Assembly: GCF_003286645.3 (NCBI RefSeq)
Contig: NZ_CP127382.2
Span: 1,302,001-1,366,000, forward strand
DNA length: 64,000 nucleotides
Reading direction: 5' to 3'
Source of the DNA: Aerococcus tenax
GTDB taxonomy: Bacteria > Bacillota > Bacilli > Lactobacillales > Aerococcaceae
A program made the position numbers and the translations under genes. Position 1 is the first letter of the stretch. The number at the start of each line of letters is the position of its first letter. This document shows, piece after piece, positions 26,988-35,323 of the stretch. The notes below the pieces were generated by a model. It did no database searches. It saw only the letters and a list, made by a program, of their open reading frames with translations, and was not told the origin of the DNA.

Positions 26988-27548
26988 ATGGAAGATAATG
27001 AAGATAAGTGGGTCCGCCTAGCCAAGATCATCTACGATAATGACCCTGCGGCCCACTCCTGGCAAGAAGTCTATGACCTCTACCCCAGCATTAAAGCGCT
27101 CCGAGCCCATGAACAAGCCCACCACTATTACAATAATGGTGACTACTATCTAGCCCGCCAATTAGCTGAAGAAGCCAGAAAAGAAACTGGGATTGAAATT
27201 CACCCAGGAGCCAAACTCAGTGATACGGTCTTTATAGACCATGGCATGGGCGTGGTAATCGGTGAAACAGCTGTGATCAGTGATAATGTCAAGCTATTTC
27301 ACGGCGTTACTTTAGGTGGTGTCGGTAGAGAAAAAGGCTGCAAACGCCACCCTACAATACAAGACCATGTTGAAATTGGAGCGGGTGCTAAACTATTAGG
27401 CAATATTACCATTGGCCACCACAGTAAAATTGGGGCTAATGCGGTTGTTCTAGAAGATGTTCCGCCCTATGCGACGGCAGTTGGTATGCCGGCTCGGATT
27501 ATCCTCCATGATAAAAACTGGAACCGAATTGGTGACTATGTCATCTAA
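26988..27548 (+). CDS. cysE: Serine O-acetyltransferase
   Basis: A 186-residue enzyme acetylating serine with acetyl-CoA, the step before CysK. The N-terminal helical domain contains KIIYDNDPAAHSWQEV. The left-handed beta-helix hexapeptide repeats include GIEIHPGAKL, FIDHGMGVVIGETAVI, HGVTLGGVG and the conserved KRHPTIQDHVEIGAGAKLLG. An ATG at 26949 would lengthen the protein but has no ribosome site. AAGGAGG (26970-26976) with an 11-base spacer favours the ATG at 26988. A long-loop terminator follows. Confidence 0.93.
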   Translation: MEDNEDKWVRLAKIIYDNDPAAHSWQEVYDLYPSIKALRAHEQAHHYYNNGDYYLARQLAEEARKETGIEIHPGAKLSDTVFIDHGMGVVIGETAVISDNVKLFHGVTLGGVGREKGCKRHPTIQDHVEIGAGAKLLGNITIGHHSKIGANAVVLEDVPPYATAVGMPARIILHDKNWNRIGDYVI

Positions 27549-27559
27549 TTAATGCATGC

Positions 27560-27628
27560 AAACAGCTTATCTAGTCATGAATCACTCCCCTAACTAAGAC
27601 ATCATTTCATGGCTGATAAGCTGTTTTT
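27560..27628 (+). terminator. Terminator after cysE
   Basis: AAACAGCTTATC (27560-27571) pairs with GATAAGCTGTTT (27614-27625) across a 42-base loop, followed by TTTG. The long loop makes it weaker than its neighbours. Confidence 0.7.
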
Positions 27629-27734
27629 GTTTATTCAATTTTTGCTGAAAAGCGAGACCCTATTAGCTCTGATAAAAAATACTTATGTTAAAATAGATAC
27701 AATTAACATCATTGTGGAAAGGAATGTGGGCATT

Positions 27735-28576
27735 TTGACTGTTGGACTTGTTCTTGAAGGTGGCGGTATGCGGGCCTTATTTACCGCAGGAGTATTGGAT
27801 GTCTTTTTAACTGAAGGCATTCGTGTAGAACAAATTGTCGGGGTTTCAGCGGGTGCTCTCTATGGAGTCAATTATCCCTCCCAACAGAAAGGCCGAGCCT
27901 TGCGTTATAACAAGAAGTATATTAAGGATAAACGCTATATTAGTCTAAGTAACTGGGTAAAAACTGGCAATATTGTGTCGACCGATTTTGCCTACCATCA
28001 AGTCCCCTTTGAACTTGATCCCTTTGATGAGGAGACCTATGAGGATACTCCTACAGATTTTTATGCGGTGGTTACCAATGTGGAAACGGGTCAGGCCGAG
28101 TATCCATTAATTGAAAATGCCAAAGAGCAAATTGATGTCTTGAGGGCTAGCGGTTCCATGCCCTTCGTTTCTAAAGTCGTTCCAATTAATGGTAAGCAGT
28201 ATTTAGACGGGGTTTAGCTGATTCCATCCCCTACCGCTTCATGCAGTCTTTAGGAGTAGATCGCTTGATTATCGTTTTGACCCAACCCTATGGCTACCGT
28301 AAGCAAGATAAGAATACTTTCCTTGCTAAAAAAGTCTATGGCAAAAAATACCCTCATTTAGTGGAAACTATCGAAGACAGACCATCCATGTACAATCAAC
28401 AGGTCGCTGACGTGGAAGAATTAGCCAGAAACGGCCGTGCCTTTGTCCTCCAACCTGCCCAACCCTTAGAGGTCAAACGCCTGGAACGTGATCCCGACCG
28501 CTTACAAGCCACCTACGACCATGGAGTTGACGTGGCCAAAAAACAGGTAGTCACATTGAAAAATTACCTTGGATAA
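27735..28576 (+). pseudogene. Patatin-like phospholipase, frameshifted at the catalytic DGG motif
   Basis: The first part (to 28217) has the patatin signature GLVLEGGGMRALFTAGVLD (oxyanion loop) and the nucleophile elbow GVSAGALYGVN. It stops right after YLDG. The remainder, read in another frame to 28576, continues ADSIPYRFMQSLGVDRLIIVLTQ... as expected. One G missing in the GGGG run at 28209-28212 explains the break, since the family has the catalytic Asp in DGG there. The whole product would be about 280 residues. The probable start is the TTG at 27735 (or GTG 27726), as homologues begin just before the GGG loop. The upstream extension to 27609 overlaps a terminator. If the lesion is real, the catalytic region is incomplete. 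Confidence 0.85.
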
Positions 28577-28581
28577 ACAAT

Positions 28582-28650
28582 AAAAAGCATGGTCTGCTTT
28601 TAAACTCAATTCTTGTTAGAAATTGAGTTTAGCTAAACCATGCTTTTTTA
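28582..28650. terminator. Bidirectional terminator between converging genes
   Basis: Two nested stems, AAAAGCATGGT/ACCATGCTTTT outside and TAAACTCAATT/AATTGAGTTTA inside, with T-tracts on both strands. It separates the patatin and EamA genes. Confidence 0.92.
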
Positions 28651-28669
28651 ATAGACTGCAAAACCTGAT

Positions 28670-29563
28670 TTATTCATGGGCAGTTAGAAAGACCGTCAAC
28701 AGGATAAAGGCCATGCCCAAGTAATCGATCAAAGCAAAACTTTCGCCTAGAAGCATCACCGATAGAATCGTTGCTGTTAAGGGCTCTACCGATCCAATTA
28801 GAGAAGCAGCTAAGGGTCCAATAAAAGTCACACTGGAAAGATAGAAAATATAAGGAACAATGGTCCCTACAATAATGGTTAAGGTAAACCAAGCTAAAAA
28901 GTGGAGGGAAAGTTCTGGTGGGACTAGGTGCTCAAAATTAAAAAATATCAAGAAAATTCCACCAAATAGCATGCCAATTCCCGTAACCGGTAAAGATCCA
29001 TAGTGATCAATGACCTTTAAAGGAAGGACATTGAGGAGTGCTAGACCTATTGCCGACATCAATCCCCAGAAAAAGGCCTCTTTGGATAAAATAAAGTGGC
29101 CTAACTGACCATGGGTGACCAAGAGAAAGACGCCGATAATAGTAAATAAGAGGGCCACAATCTCTCTTCGAATGGGCCAGCGACGCCCAACTAAGCAATA
29201 ATAAACCAGTAAAAAAATCGGCCCGATAAATTGAAGGATAGTCGCCATCCCTGAATTACTATAGTGAATGGTCATCAAGTAGGAAAACTGGTTAAAAACT
29301 ATCCCACAAATCCCAAATATTGCCATTTGTAGTAAAGATCTTTTATCTTTTTTTAATTTATCTAAGGGCAATTTTCGCTTATAGGCTAGGAAAAGGAAAA
29401 TCGAGATCCCTGCCGTCAACATCCGATACATGGTCAGCTGCAGGGGCATCATATTATAGGTCTGCATGAGATGCTGACTCAAAACGCCTCCTAGTCCCCA
29501 GGAGCTACAAGCTAAAATCGTGGTAATAATGGCTCGTTTTCTAATCCCGCTTTTAATATGCAT
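28670..29563 (-). CDS. EamA/DMT family transporter
   Basis: A 297-residue membrane protein with about ten transmembrane helices in two EamA repeats (about 12-140 and 155-292). It includes SSWGLGGVLSQ in helix 1, and GPLAASLIGSVEPLTATILSVMLLGE in the second repeat, a conserved family segment. Members export metabolites or amino acids; the substrate is unknown. GAGAGG lies six bases before the ATG. It is monocistronic and converges on the patatin gene. Confidence 0.9.
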   Translation of the reverse strand: MHIKSGIRKRAIITTILACSSWGLGGVLSQHLMQTYNMMPLQLTMYRMLTAGISIFLFLAYKRKLPLDKLKKDKRSLLQMAIFGICGIVFNQFSYLMTIHYSNSGMATILQFIGPIFLLVYYCLVGRRWPIRREIVALLFTIIGVFLLVTHGQLGHFILSKEAFFWGLMSAIGLALLNVLPLKVIDHYGSLPVTGIGMLFGGIFLIFFNFEHLVPPELSLHFLAWFTLTIIVGTIVPYIFYLSSVTFIGPLAASLIGSVEPLTATILSVMLLGESFALIDYLGMAFILLTVFLTAHE

Positions 29564-29740
29564 AAATAACCTCTCATCTTTATTAATTAAGTTATTTAAT
29601 AGTAATAAAAACTATCATTAATTAACCTAATTAATATTAATTTTTACTCACTTAAGAATATAAAATATCTAATAAGTAAATTCAATGAGAACTTGGCAGT
29701 TTTTCTAAAAATAATTTTGTATTTTCGATCAAGCTTGACT

Positions 29741-29777
29741 AAAAAAGCCAGTTGCTCAAAGTTGAGAAAGACTGGCA
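29741..29777 (-). terminator. Terminator of the accessory Sec/glycosylation operon
   Basis: On the minus strand GCCAGT...AACTGGC with an inner CTCAA/TTGAG pair is followed by TTTTTTAG. It lies about 33 bp after the GT2 stop. The rest of 29564-29740 is AT-rich without recognised features. Confidence 0.88.
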
Positions 29778-29809
29778 TTAAAGGATTATTCATAGTGTGA
29801 ACTGTTAGG

Positions 29810-31096
29810 CTATTCTGAACAACGTGTATCTTCTTTTAGTAAGGATTTAATCTTAGCGACCATGGCATCCCCATCATCTACAGGGAAAATCAGCGCTTCA
29901 TCGACTAAGTCTGGTCGGTGGACGGTTGAATCAAAGGCAACCACTGGTAAGCTCTTTTGGATAGCTCGACTGACGATATTATCGACCTCATTATAATGGT
30001 TAATATCTAAATAAATATCAGCTTGGTTTAGTAGGTCTTCGATTAGATCGTTATGAGCAAGTGGGTGGATAAAGACGTTTTCCACTTTTTCGGCTAATTC
30101 AATGAGGTTAGGCGCCACAGAAGTATATGCTGCGATATGTATGCAAAGCTCTGGAAGCGCACGAGCTAAGTCTTCAACATGCTTCAAATCTGCTGAATAG
30201 GTCAAAGTGAATGCATGATAAGGGAAATTCTTAAAACTAAAGTAGCGCTTGTATTCCTCTTCCCAAACTTCTCTAGAATCTTCTTCAAAATCTTGATACA
30301 TTGTCCGACTTTGGTATAGCTTAGATAAGTGAAGAGCAAGGGTTGCCGGAAGATAGACATCATAGTCAGCCATATAATCAATTTTTTCTTTGTAGTGGCT
30401 GATGTAATCACCCAAACGCTTAGCTAAATTGGTGTTTTCAGTAGACATAATAGAAGTATCATGTAAACGATAATGATAGAGGTCTATATTGATATAACAT
30501 ATTTTATTTGCCTCTAAGTACCATTTATAGGTAACGGCTAGGTCTTCATAGTATTTTCCTACTGGGAAGAGATGCTTAGCTACAATTTCCTTTTTGATGA
30601 GTTTAGCCCAGACGGTAACAAAAGGGTCCCATAACTTGGCTAATTCTATTCTTTCAACAGCCTCTACAGAACTATAAGTAATCATTTCAACATCCCCGGC
30701 GGGTTTATGAATAATATCTCCTTGATTATTAAAGTGTATGTGTGACGACATCACAATATCTACCTCTTGTGCTTGAGCGATTCGGTACAGCACATCCAAG
30801 CTACTTTCGGCGATCTTGTCGTCAGAATCTAGGAAAAAGATATAATCTCCCTTAGCTTGACTAATTCCAAAATTTCGTGCAACAGATACGCCTTGATTTT
30901 CCTGGTGAAATAACTTAAAACGTTCATCTCTCTTACAGTAGTTATCTGCGATAACAGGAGAAGCATCTGGAGAACCATCATTAACCATGATCACTTCAAA
31001 ATCTTTAAAAGTTTGCCTTCTCACAGACTCTAGGCATTCGATAAGATATTTTTCTACATTGTAAATGGGGATAATAATTGATATGGGTAGATTCAT
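29810..31096 (-). CDS. GT2 glycosyltransferase with GtfB-like C-terminal module
   Basis: A 428-residue cytoplasmic enzyme. Residues 1-230 are a GT-A fold family 2 transferase with ISIIIPIYNVEKYL, VMVNDGSPDASP and the metal-binding DSDD (FLDSDDK). Residues about 296-405 are a second domain with IHIAAYTSVAPNL, DIYLDINHYNEV and FDSTVHRPDLV. That domain matches the C-terminus of GtfB and two modules of the neighbouring fusion protein. It is last in the SRRP export operon, and its ATG overlaps the TGA of the preceding gene after GGAGGAG. It probably extends the glycans started by GtfA/GtfB; the sugar is unknown. Confidence 0.88.
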   Translation of the reverse strand: MNLPISIIIPIYNVEKYLIECLESVRRQTFKDFEVIMVNDGSPDASPVIADNYCKRDERFKLFHQENQGVSVARNFGISQAKGDYIFFLDSDDKIAESSLDVLYRIAQAQEVDIVMSSHIHFNNQGDIIHKPAGDVEMITYSSVEAVERIELAKLWDPFVTVWAKLIKKEIVAKHLFPVGKYYEDLAVTYKWYLEANKICYINIDLYHYRLHDTSIMSTENTNLAKRLGDYISHYKEKIDYMADYDVYLPATLALHLSKLYQSRTMYQDFEEDSREVWEEEYKRYFSFKNFPYHAFTLTYSADLKHVEDLARALPELCIHIAAYTSVAPNLIELAEKVENVFIHPLAHNDLIEDLLNQADIYLDINHYNEVDNIVSRAIQKSLPVVAFDSTVHRPDLVDEALIFPVDDGDAMVAKIKSLLKEDTRCSE

Positions 31097-33759
31097 TGGT
31101 CTCCTCCATCACTCAAATCCAAAATAATCTCAGAAAGATAGTCTGCATTGACTGCTTCATCAATATTTTCATCGTAATTATGTTCAGCAGTGTGTTTGGC
31201 AGGCAGTTTCACCTTGTGGTCTGCTCCCATTAAAAACCATTCGTATTCGGAGTCAATATGGCCCAGGTCAATAACTTGATCAAGCTCATGGTAAAGGTCA
31301 TAGGCGATTACTTTAGCTGTTGGTCCTAACATCAAAAGGACTAAGGCTCCCTTATGTTCCTCCAAGATTGCAGATTCAATTTGTTCAATTTGGCTAAAAG
31401 CATTCTTATGGGGCCCAATAATCCGCCGAACAGACTTAGCACCCTTGAAGAGGTCATTACCTACTCCTGAACGGGAGTACATGCCCTCAACAATCAATAG
31501 GTCGCGGTCCTGCCACAGGGCCTTTAATTTATCGAAGTAGCGAGCGCTCGGTGTCTTATCGACTAAATCAATGTAAGGTCTTGAAATAAAGCTATTCCCA
31601 TACCAATCCGCTGTACATAAGCGGGCATAAGCTTTTCTATAGATACTCAAATTGTCCTGCCAAAAATCATAAAACTGTTCTTGATAGCGATCCCAACCAG
31701 TAAAGATATCTGGTAGACAAACCATAAAATCTTCATCACTTGTCCGTCCTAGAATTTCTTTGAGTCGGTCTGCTAATTTCGGATCGTAATGTTGGTAGTG
31801 GACACTGAGGCCTGAAATGATAGCCATTTCGCCATCGCCGAAACGTGCCACTGAAGGATGATGAGACCGGATGTAGTCTAAGCTTTCATCAATGGATAAA
31901 ATTCGAGGCTGAAAACTGGTCAGCTGCTCGTTCTGTTTCGCTACTCTCTCAGCAAATTTCCTTAGATCAGTAACCATCGCTTCAATCTGCTGCCTTTCAT
32001 AAACATGCTGCCCTGCTAAGTCAGGATGATGAGCCAAACCTGCAAAAGTAAATATCTCAAGACCCAGACGGTGGGCCGTTTCTACACTATGGCCAACTTC
32101 AGCAAAATGGTTGATATCCAAATAGAGGTCTGCTCCAGCTAAGAGGTCCGCCATTGCTTCTGAACCCGCTTGGGGATAGAGCATTACATTCTTGTATCGA
32201 TTCAGATCCAATAACCGGTCCCCCATCAAGGTCGGCGCAGCAATATGGAAGCTTATCTCAGGACATCCGACAATCAGGGTTTCAAGCTGCTCTATTTGGT
32301 CGGTATTGGTACAGATGACAGCCCGACAACTTGCCGTTAATTCTTTTTTCTTCATGATTCGGTCAATATGGCAAGCCATGCCTTGAACATCACCTTGAGA
32401 ATGGATCTGCCGTCTAGAGATCAAGTCAGGTCGATGGCAGGCGCTATCAAATGATAGAACAGGAATTTCCTCTCTCACACAGGCCTCTAAGGTCCCAGGA
32501 ATCTCATCTTGGTAGTTTATATCTAAGTAAATATCTGTATCTTCAAGTAAGTGGTCAAACAAGGCTTGGTCTGCAGAGGGATAGAGGCTGCAATTGGCAT
32601 ATTGCTTGAGCTGCATGAGTTTTGGGCTCATATTCGTTGGTGCTGCAATTCGGAAAGAATAATCGGGCATATTTTGAATCAGCTCTTCAATGGCTTCGAT
32701 TTCCTGGGAATTAGTAAAGACGGTAACTTTTCCTTTGAAGTACTGAGCTTTGTGTCCATCTTTTCTGATCATCTGGTGGACCGTTTCAACCAAAAGCTTT
32801 TGTATGAAGTAGCCATTCTTGATCAAAAGATTAAATTCTGCCACATTTTCTAGAAGTTTATCATAATTTGCTTTGGAAAAATTTTCCAATAAATCTGGTA
32901 ATTCATCTAGACTGCGGATCGCTATCCCTAGACCGTTATCAACGACTATATCTTTCTGACCGATATCTTCTGGAATAATCACTGGTATCCCCGCAGCCAA
33001 ATAGGTCGATAACTTATAAATACAGTTATAGTGATAATAATCATACCAAGGGCCCTCACTGCCACCCCAAACTAAACCAAAACCGCCCTTTGACAAGCGA
33101 CGCATCAAGTTTTCTTGTGGAAGCCAACCCTGGTAATTAAAGGCTGGGTGCTGGTTATCTTCAGGAGCTTCGCCATAAACTGTCAGGGGATAATCAAGGG
33201 GCCATTCTTTTTCCAAGCGAAATTTCTCAGGAATACCGGCAAAATGTACCTGGCGGGAGAATCTCGCTTGGTCGAGCTGGAGGGGCTGGATATAGTCCCA
33301 CATTTCTTGGACCACATAGCGATCAACTTGGACGCCATAGCTAAGTAATTGCTTATACAGAGGCTCGCTAGGTACAATCAGTAAATCAGCCTGGTTAAAG
33401 ATCGCCACATATTCTTGAATTAGCGACGAGGGGCTCTCAAACATTAAGAAGGGCACATCGTTAACAAAGAGGGCCAGGCGCGTTTGCCTTTGTCTTAACT
33501 GATCAACTAAGGCCCGGTCGAAGGCTAACTCATTCCAGCTGGGGAATTGTACAATCACTAAGTCACCTGGACTAACACCTGCTAGGATGCCCTCTATCCG
33601 GATTGTTCGCTCAGCCCCACCTTCTCCTCCGTGGCTTAGGGTAGGAATAGCCAGTTCATTAAAGTCAAAATTCTTGGCTATCTTAGCAACCTGATGTTGA
33701 GAAATCTGCGCGGTGCTTGATTGGGCATGGCCATAGAGCACGGTGAGAAATTTTTTCAT
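31093..33759 (-). CDS. Fusion glycosyltransferase: Gtf3-like, two GtfB-like modules, GT-D (DUF1792)
   Basis: An 888-residue protein. Residues 1-335 resemble the Gtf3/Nss sugar transferase that adds the second sugar in streptococcal SRRP glycosylation (VLYGHAQSSTAQ-like start; LSKGGFGLVWGG; YNCIYKLSTYLAAGIPVI). Residues 345-455 and 479-588 are two copies of the GtfB C-terminal-like module (YLDINYQDE and YLDINHFAE). Residues 620-885 are a GT-D fold DUF1792 domain with the signature ARFGDGE and IVEGMYSRSGVGNDLF, as in the glucosyltransferase dGT1 of Fap1 glycosylation. In streptococci these activities lie on separate proteins. AAAGGA lies eight bases before the ATG. Expected role: stepwise extension of GlcNAc-modified SRRP before export. 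Confidence 0.85.
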   Translation of the reverse strand: MKKFLTVLYGHAQSSTAQISQHQVAKIAKNFDFNELAIPTLSHGGEGGAERTIRIEGILAGVSPGDLVIVQFPSWNELAFDRALVDQLRQRQTRLALFVNDVPFLMFESPSSLIQEYVAIFNQADLLIVPSEPLYKQLLSYGVQVDRYVVQEMWDYIQPLQLDQARFSRQVHFAGIPEKFRLEKEWPLDYPLTVYGEAPEDNQHPAFNYQGWLPQENLMRRLSKGGFGLVWGGSEGPWYDYYHYNCIYKLSTYLAAGIPVIIPEDIGQKDIVVDNGLGIAIRSLDELPDLLENFSKANYDKLLENVAEFNLLIKNGYFIQKLLVETVHQMIRKDGHKAQYFKGKVTVFTNSQEIEAIEELIQNMPDYSFRIAAPTNMSPKLMQLKQYANCSLYPSADQALFDHLLEDTDIYLDINYQDEIPGTLEACVREEIPVLSFDSACHRPDLISRRQIHSQGDVQGMACHIDRIMKKKELTASCRAVICTNTDQIEQLETLIVGCPEISFHIAAPTLMGDRLLDLNRYKNVMLYPQAGSEAMADLLAGADLYLDINHFAEVGHSVETAHRLGLEIFTFAGLAHHPDLAGQHVYERQQIEAMVTDLRKFAERVAKQNEQLTSFQPRILSIDESLDYIRSHHPSVARFGDGEMAIISGLSVHYQHYDPKLADRLKEILGRTSDEDFMVCLPDIFTGWDRYQEQFYDFWQDNLSIYRKAYARLCTADWYGNSFISRPYIDLVDKTPSARYFDKLKALWQDRDLLIVEGMYSRSGVGNDLFKGAKSVRRIIGPHKNAFSQIEQIESAILEEHKGALVLLMLGPTAKVIAYDLYHELDQVIDLGHIDSEYEWFLMGADHKVKLPAKHTAEHNYDENIDEAVNADYLSEIILDLSDGGDQ

Positions 33760-33786
33760 CTTAACTATCCTTTCACTCTACAAATC

Positions 33787-33981
33787 TCAACCATTAAATA
33801 CTGCTAACAAGGATAAGATCAAGCCTAGGATAATCGATAGGCCCATCAGTATCCCCAAAATTGTTGGGAGTTTGGAGAGCTTATCTTCTTCCTTATCTTG
33901 GTCTTCAACTTTTTCATTGCGTTCTTTAGTTACCATCCGTTTAATTTCCTGGTCTAGGACATTTTTATCTTTATCTTTCAT
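33787..33981 (-). CDS. asp4: Asp4-like small membrane protein
   Basis: A 64-residue protein: a highly charged N-terminus (residues 1-36) and one transmembrane helix (about 39-60, LPTILGILMGLSIILGLILSLL). It lies directly after gtfB, with the ATG eight bases from the gtfB stop. In streptococcal loci this slot holds asp4, a SecE-like subunit of the accessory translocon. Size, topology and position fit, but sequence identity at this length is not decisive. No Asp5 candidate (SecG-like, two helices) follows. Confidence 0.6.
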   Translation of the reverse strand: MKDKDKNVLDQEIKRMVTKERNEKVEDQDKEEDKLSKLPTILGILMGLSIILGLILSLLAVFNG

Positions 33982-33988
33982 CGCATCT

Positions 33989-35323
33989 CTAACCTAACAC
34001 TCTCTGGTAATCTGCCACTGTTGTTTGTCCAGCATAGGAGAGCTGGGTCGCTAAGGCGCTATCTCGTTCTTCCTGGTCTTGAGCTAAGGTCTGCATGAAA
34101 GCAACTAAATTCACCGGGTAGTCAGCGCTAAAGCGGTGGCTAGGTGCTATATATCTAGGCTGGTGGAGGGTCTCGTTAAAGCCGAGGATAATCTGACTGT
34201 GGTTAAAGGCTTGGCGGACAGCATTGTAAATTTCAATACTATGGTTAATATCTAAATAACAATTACAGGTCTTAAATAGCTCTGCCACCCTGTCCTTAGA
34301 AATATTCGGATAGAGATGGAGGTTATCATAACTATCAAGATTCATCAGTTTGTCCGACATTTCAGTAATGGCTCCCACATGGAATTGCCATTCAGGAAGC
34401 ATCTTAACGATATATTCCAAGGACTCCACTTGGTCTGTATTGGTCAAGATGAGCGCCTCATTGGCTTGGCTCATTGGTTGTTCTAGGGAATAGATATAAC
34501 CTAAATGATCGAGCTTGTCATCAATCGATGGGATTCCTTGTTCATCCATCAAGTGCCTTAACCGGTCATAGCTGGTAAGATCATCTACAATCACCCGCTT
34601 GGCCCGTCCAGTTCCTCCATTGAAGATCAACTGCATGTTGCCAGGAATTTCGTCTGCAATAGGCTCTTGCCAGAACAAGATATCCTGTCCAGCCACATCC
34701 AAGCGATGAGAAACCAGGAAGGGTAAGGCTAAAGAATTTATCAATAAAGCAGATAGATCCCAGCCACTTACTTTCAGATAAAAGCAAAAAAAATCAATTA
34801 AGTCTTTAAAGAAATAATACTTACCTTGGTAGGTCAGGCTGACAGCAGCAGTCACTAGATTGTGAACAATAACCTCGCGTCCTTGGGTATCATAGTAGGA
34901 CTGCATGGACATGCCACCAGCTGTATCAAAAGCAATCCGGCTAAAGTGACGACCAAATTGATTATAAAGATCAACAAAGGCCACCCGTCCTTGTTCGTCC
35001 AACCAGTCGACCTTGTTAATTAAACGGTTTTCCTTAGGTTCTGCGTAATAGATCTGTGCCTTGACCTGTCCCAAGTCTTTGACCTGAGCCTTACTATTGT
35101 CACCAGAAATTTCCCAATAAGAGCCCACAGACAAATCATTAAAATAAAGTGCCTTGGCTGACTCATCCTCTTCCCCCATAAAGAATTGATAGGGACTCAA
35201 AACTCCCTCGGGTAAAAAGCCTTCGTCCTTAAGAACAATAGTTGGCCACTGGTAGCCCGCTTGCTTTAAGGACTGTTGTAAGTCACGGCTAGCTTCATTA
35301 TAATTATCGAATACATTAATCAT
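33989..35323 (-). CDS. gtfB: Accessory Sec glycosylation chaperone GtfB
   Basis: A 444-residue partner of GtfA. GtfB lacks catalysis but binds the SRRP acceptor and GtfA, allowing O-GlcNAc transfer to Ser/Thr. The N-terminal part (INVFDNYNEASRDLQQSLKQAG, GRVAFVDLYNQFGRHFSR and MQSYYDTQGREVI) is characteristic. Residues about 290-400 form a Rossmann-like module (ILTNTDQVESLEYIV, LHLYPNISKDRV, CYLDINHSIEI). Related copies occur in the two downstream transferases. GGAGGT precedes the ATG, which overlaps the gtfA stop (ATGA). Confidence 0.92.
   Translation of the reverse strand: MINVFDNYNEASRDLQQSLKQAGYQWPTIVLKDEGFLPEGVLSPYQFFMGEEDESAKALYFNDLSVGSYWEISGDNSKAQVKDLGQVKAQIYYAEPKENRLINKVDWLDEQGRVAFVDLYNQFGRHFSRIAFDTAGGMSMQSYYDTQGREVIVHNLVTAAVSLTYQGKYYFFKDLIDFFCFYLKVSGWDLSALLINSLALPFLVSHRLDVAGQDILFWQEPIADEIPGNMQLIFNGGTGRAKRVIVDDLTSYDRLRHLMDEQGIPSIDDKLDHLGYIYSLEQPMSQANEALILTNTDQVESLEYIVKMLPEWQFHVGAITEMSDKLMNLDSYDNLHLYPNISKDRVAELFKTCNCYLDINHSIEIYNAVRQAFNHSQIILGFNETLHQPRYIAPSHRFSADYPVNLVAFMQTLAQDQEERDSALATQLSYAGQTTVADYQRVLG

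Noticed and set aside
27609..27734. N-terminal extension of the patatin frame
   Set aside because: It overlaps the cysE terminator and promoter-like DNA, and homologues begin at the glycine-rich loop.
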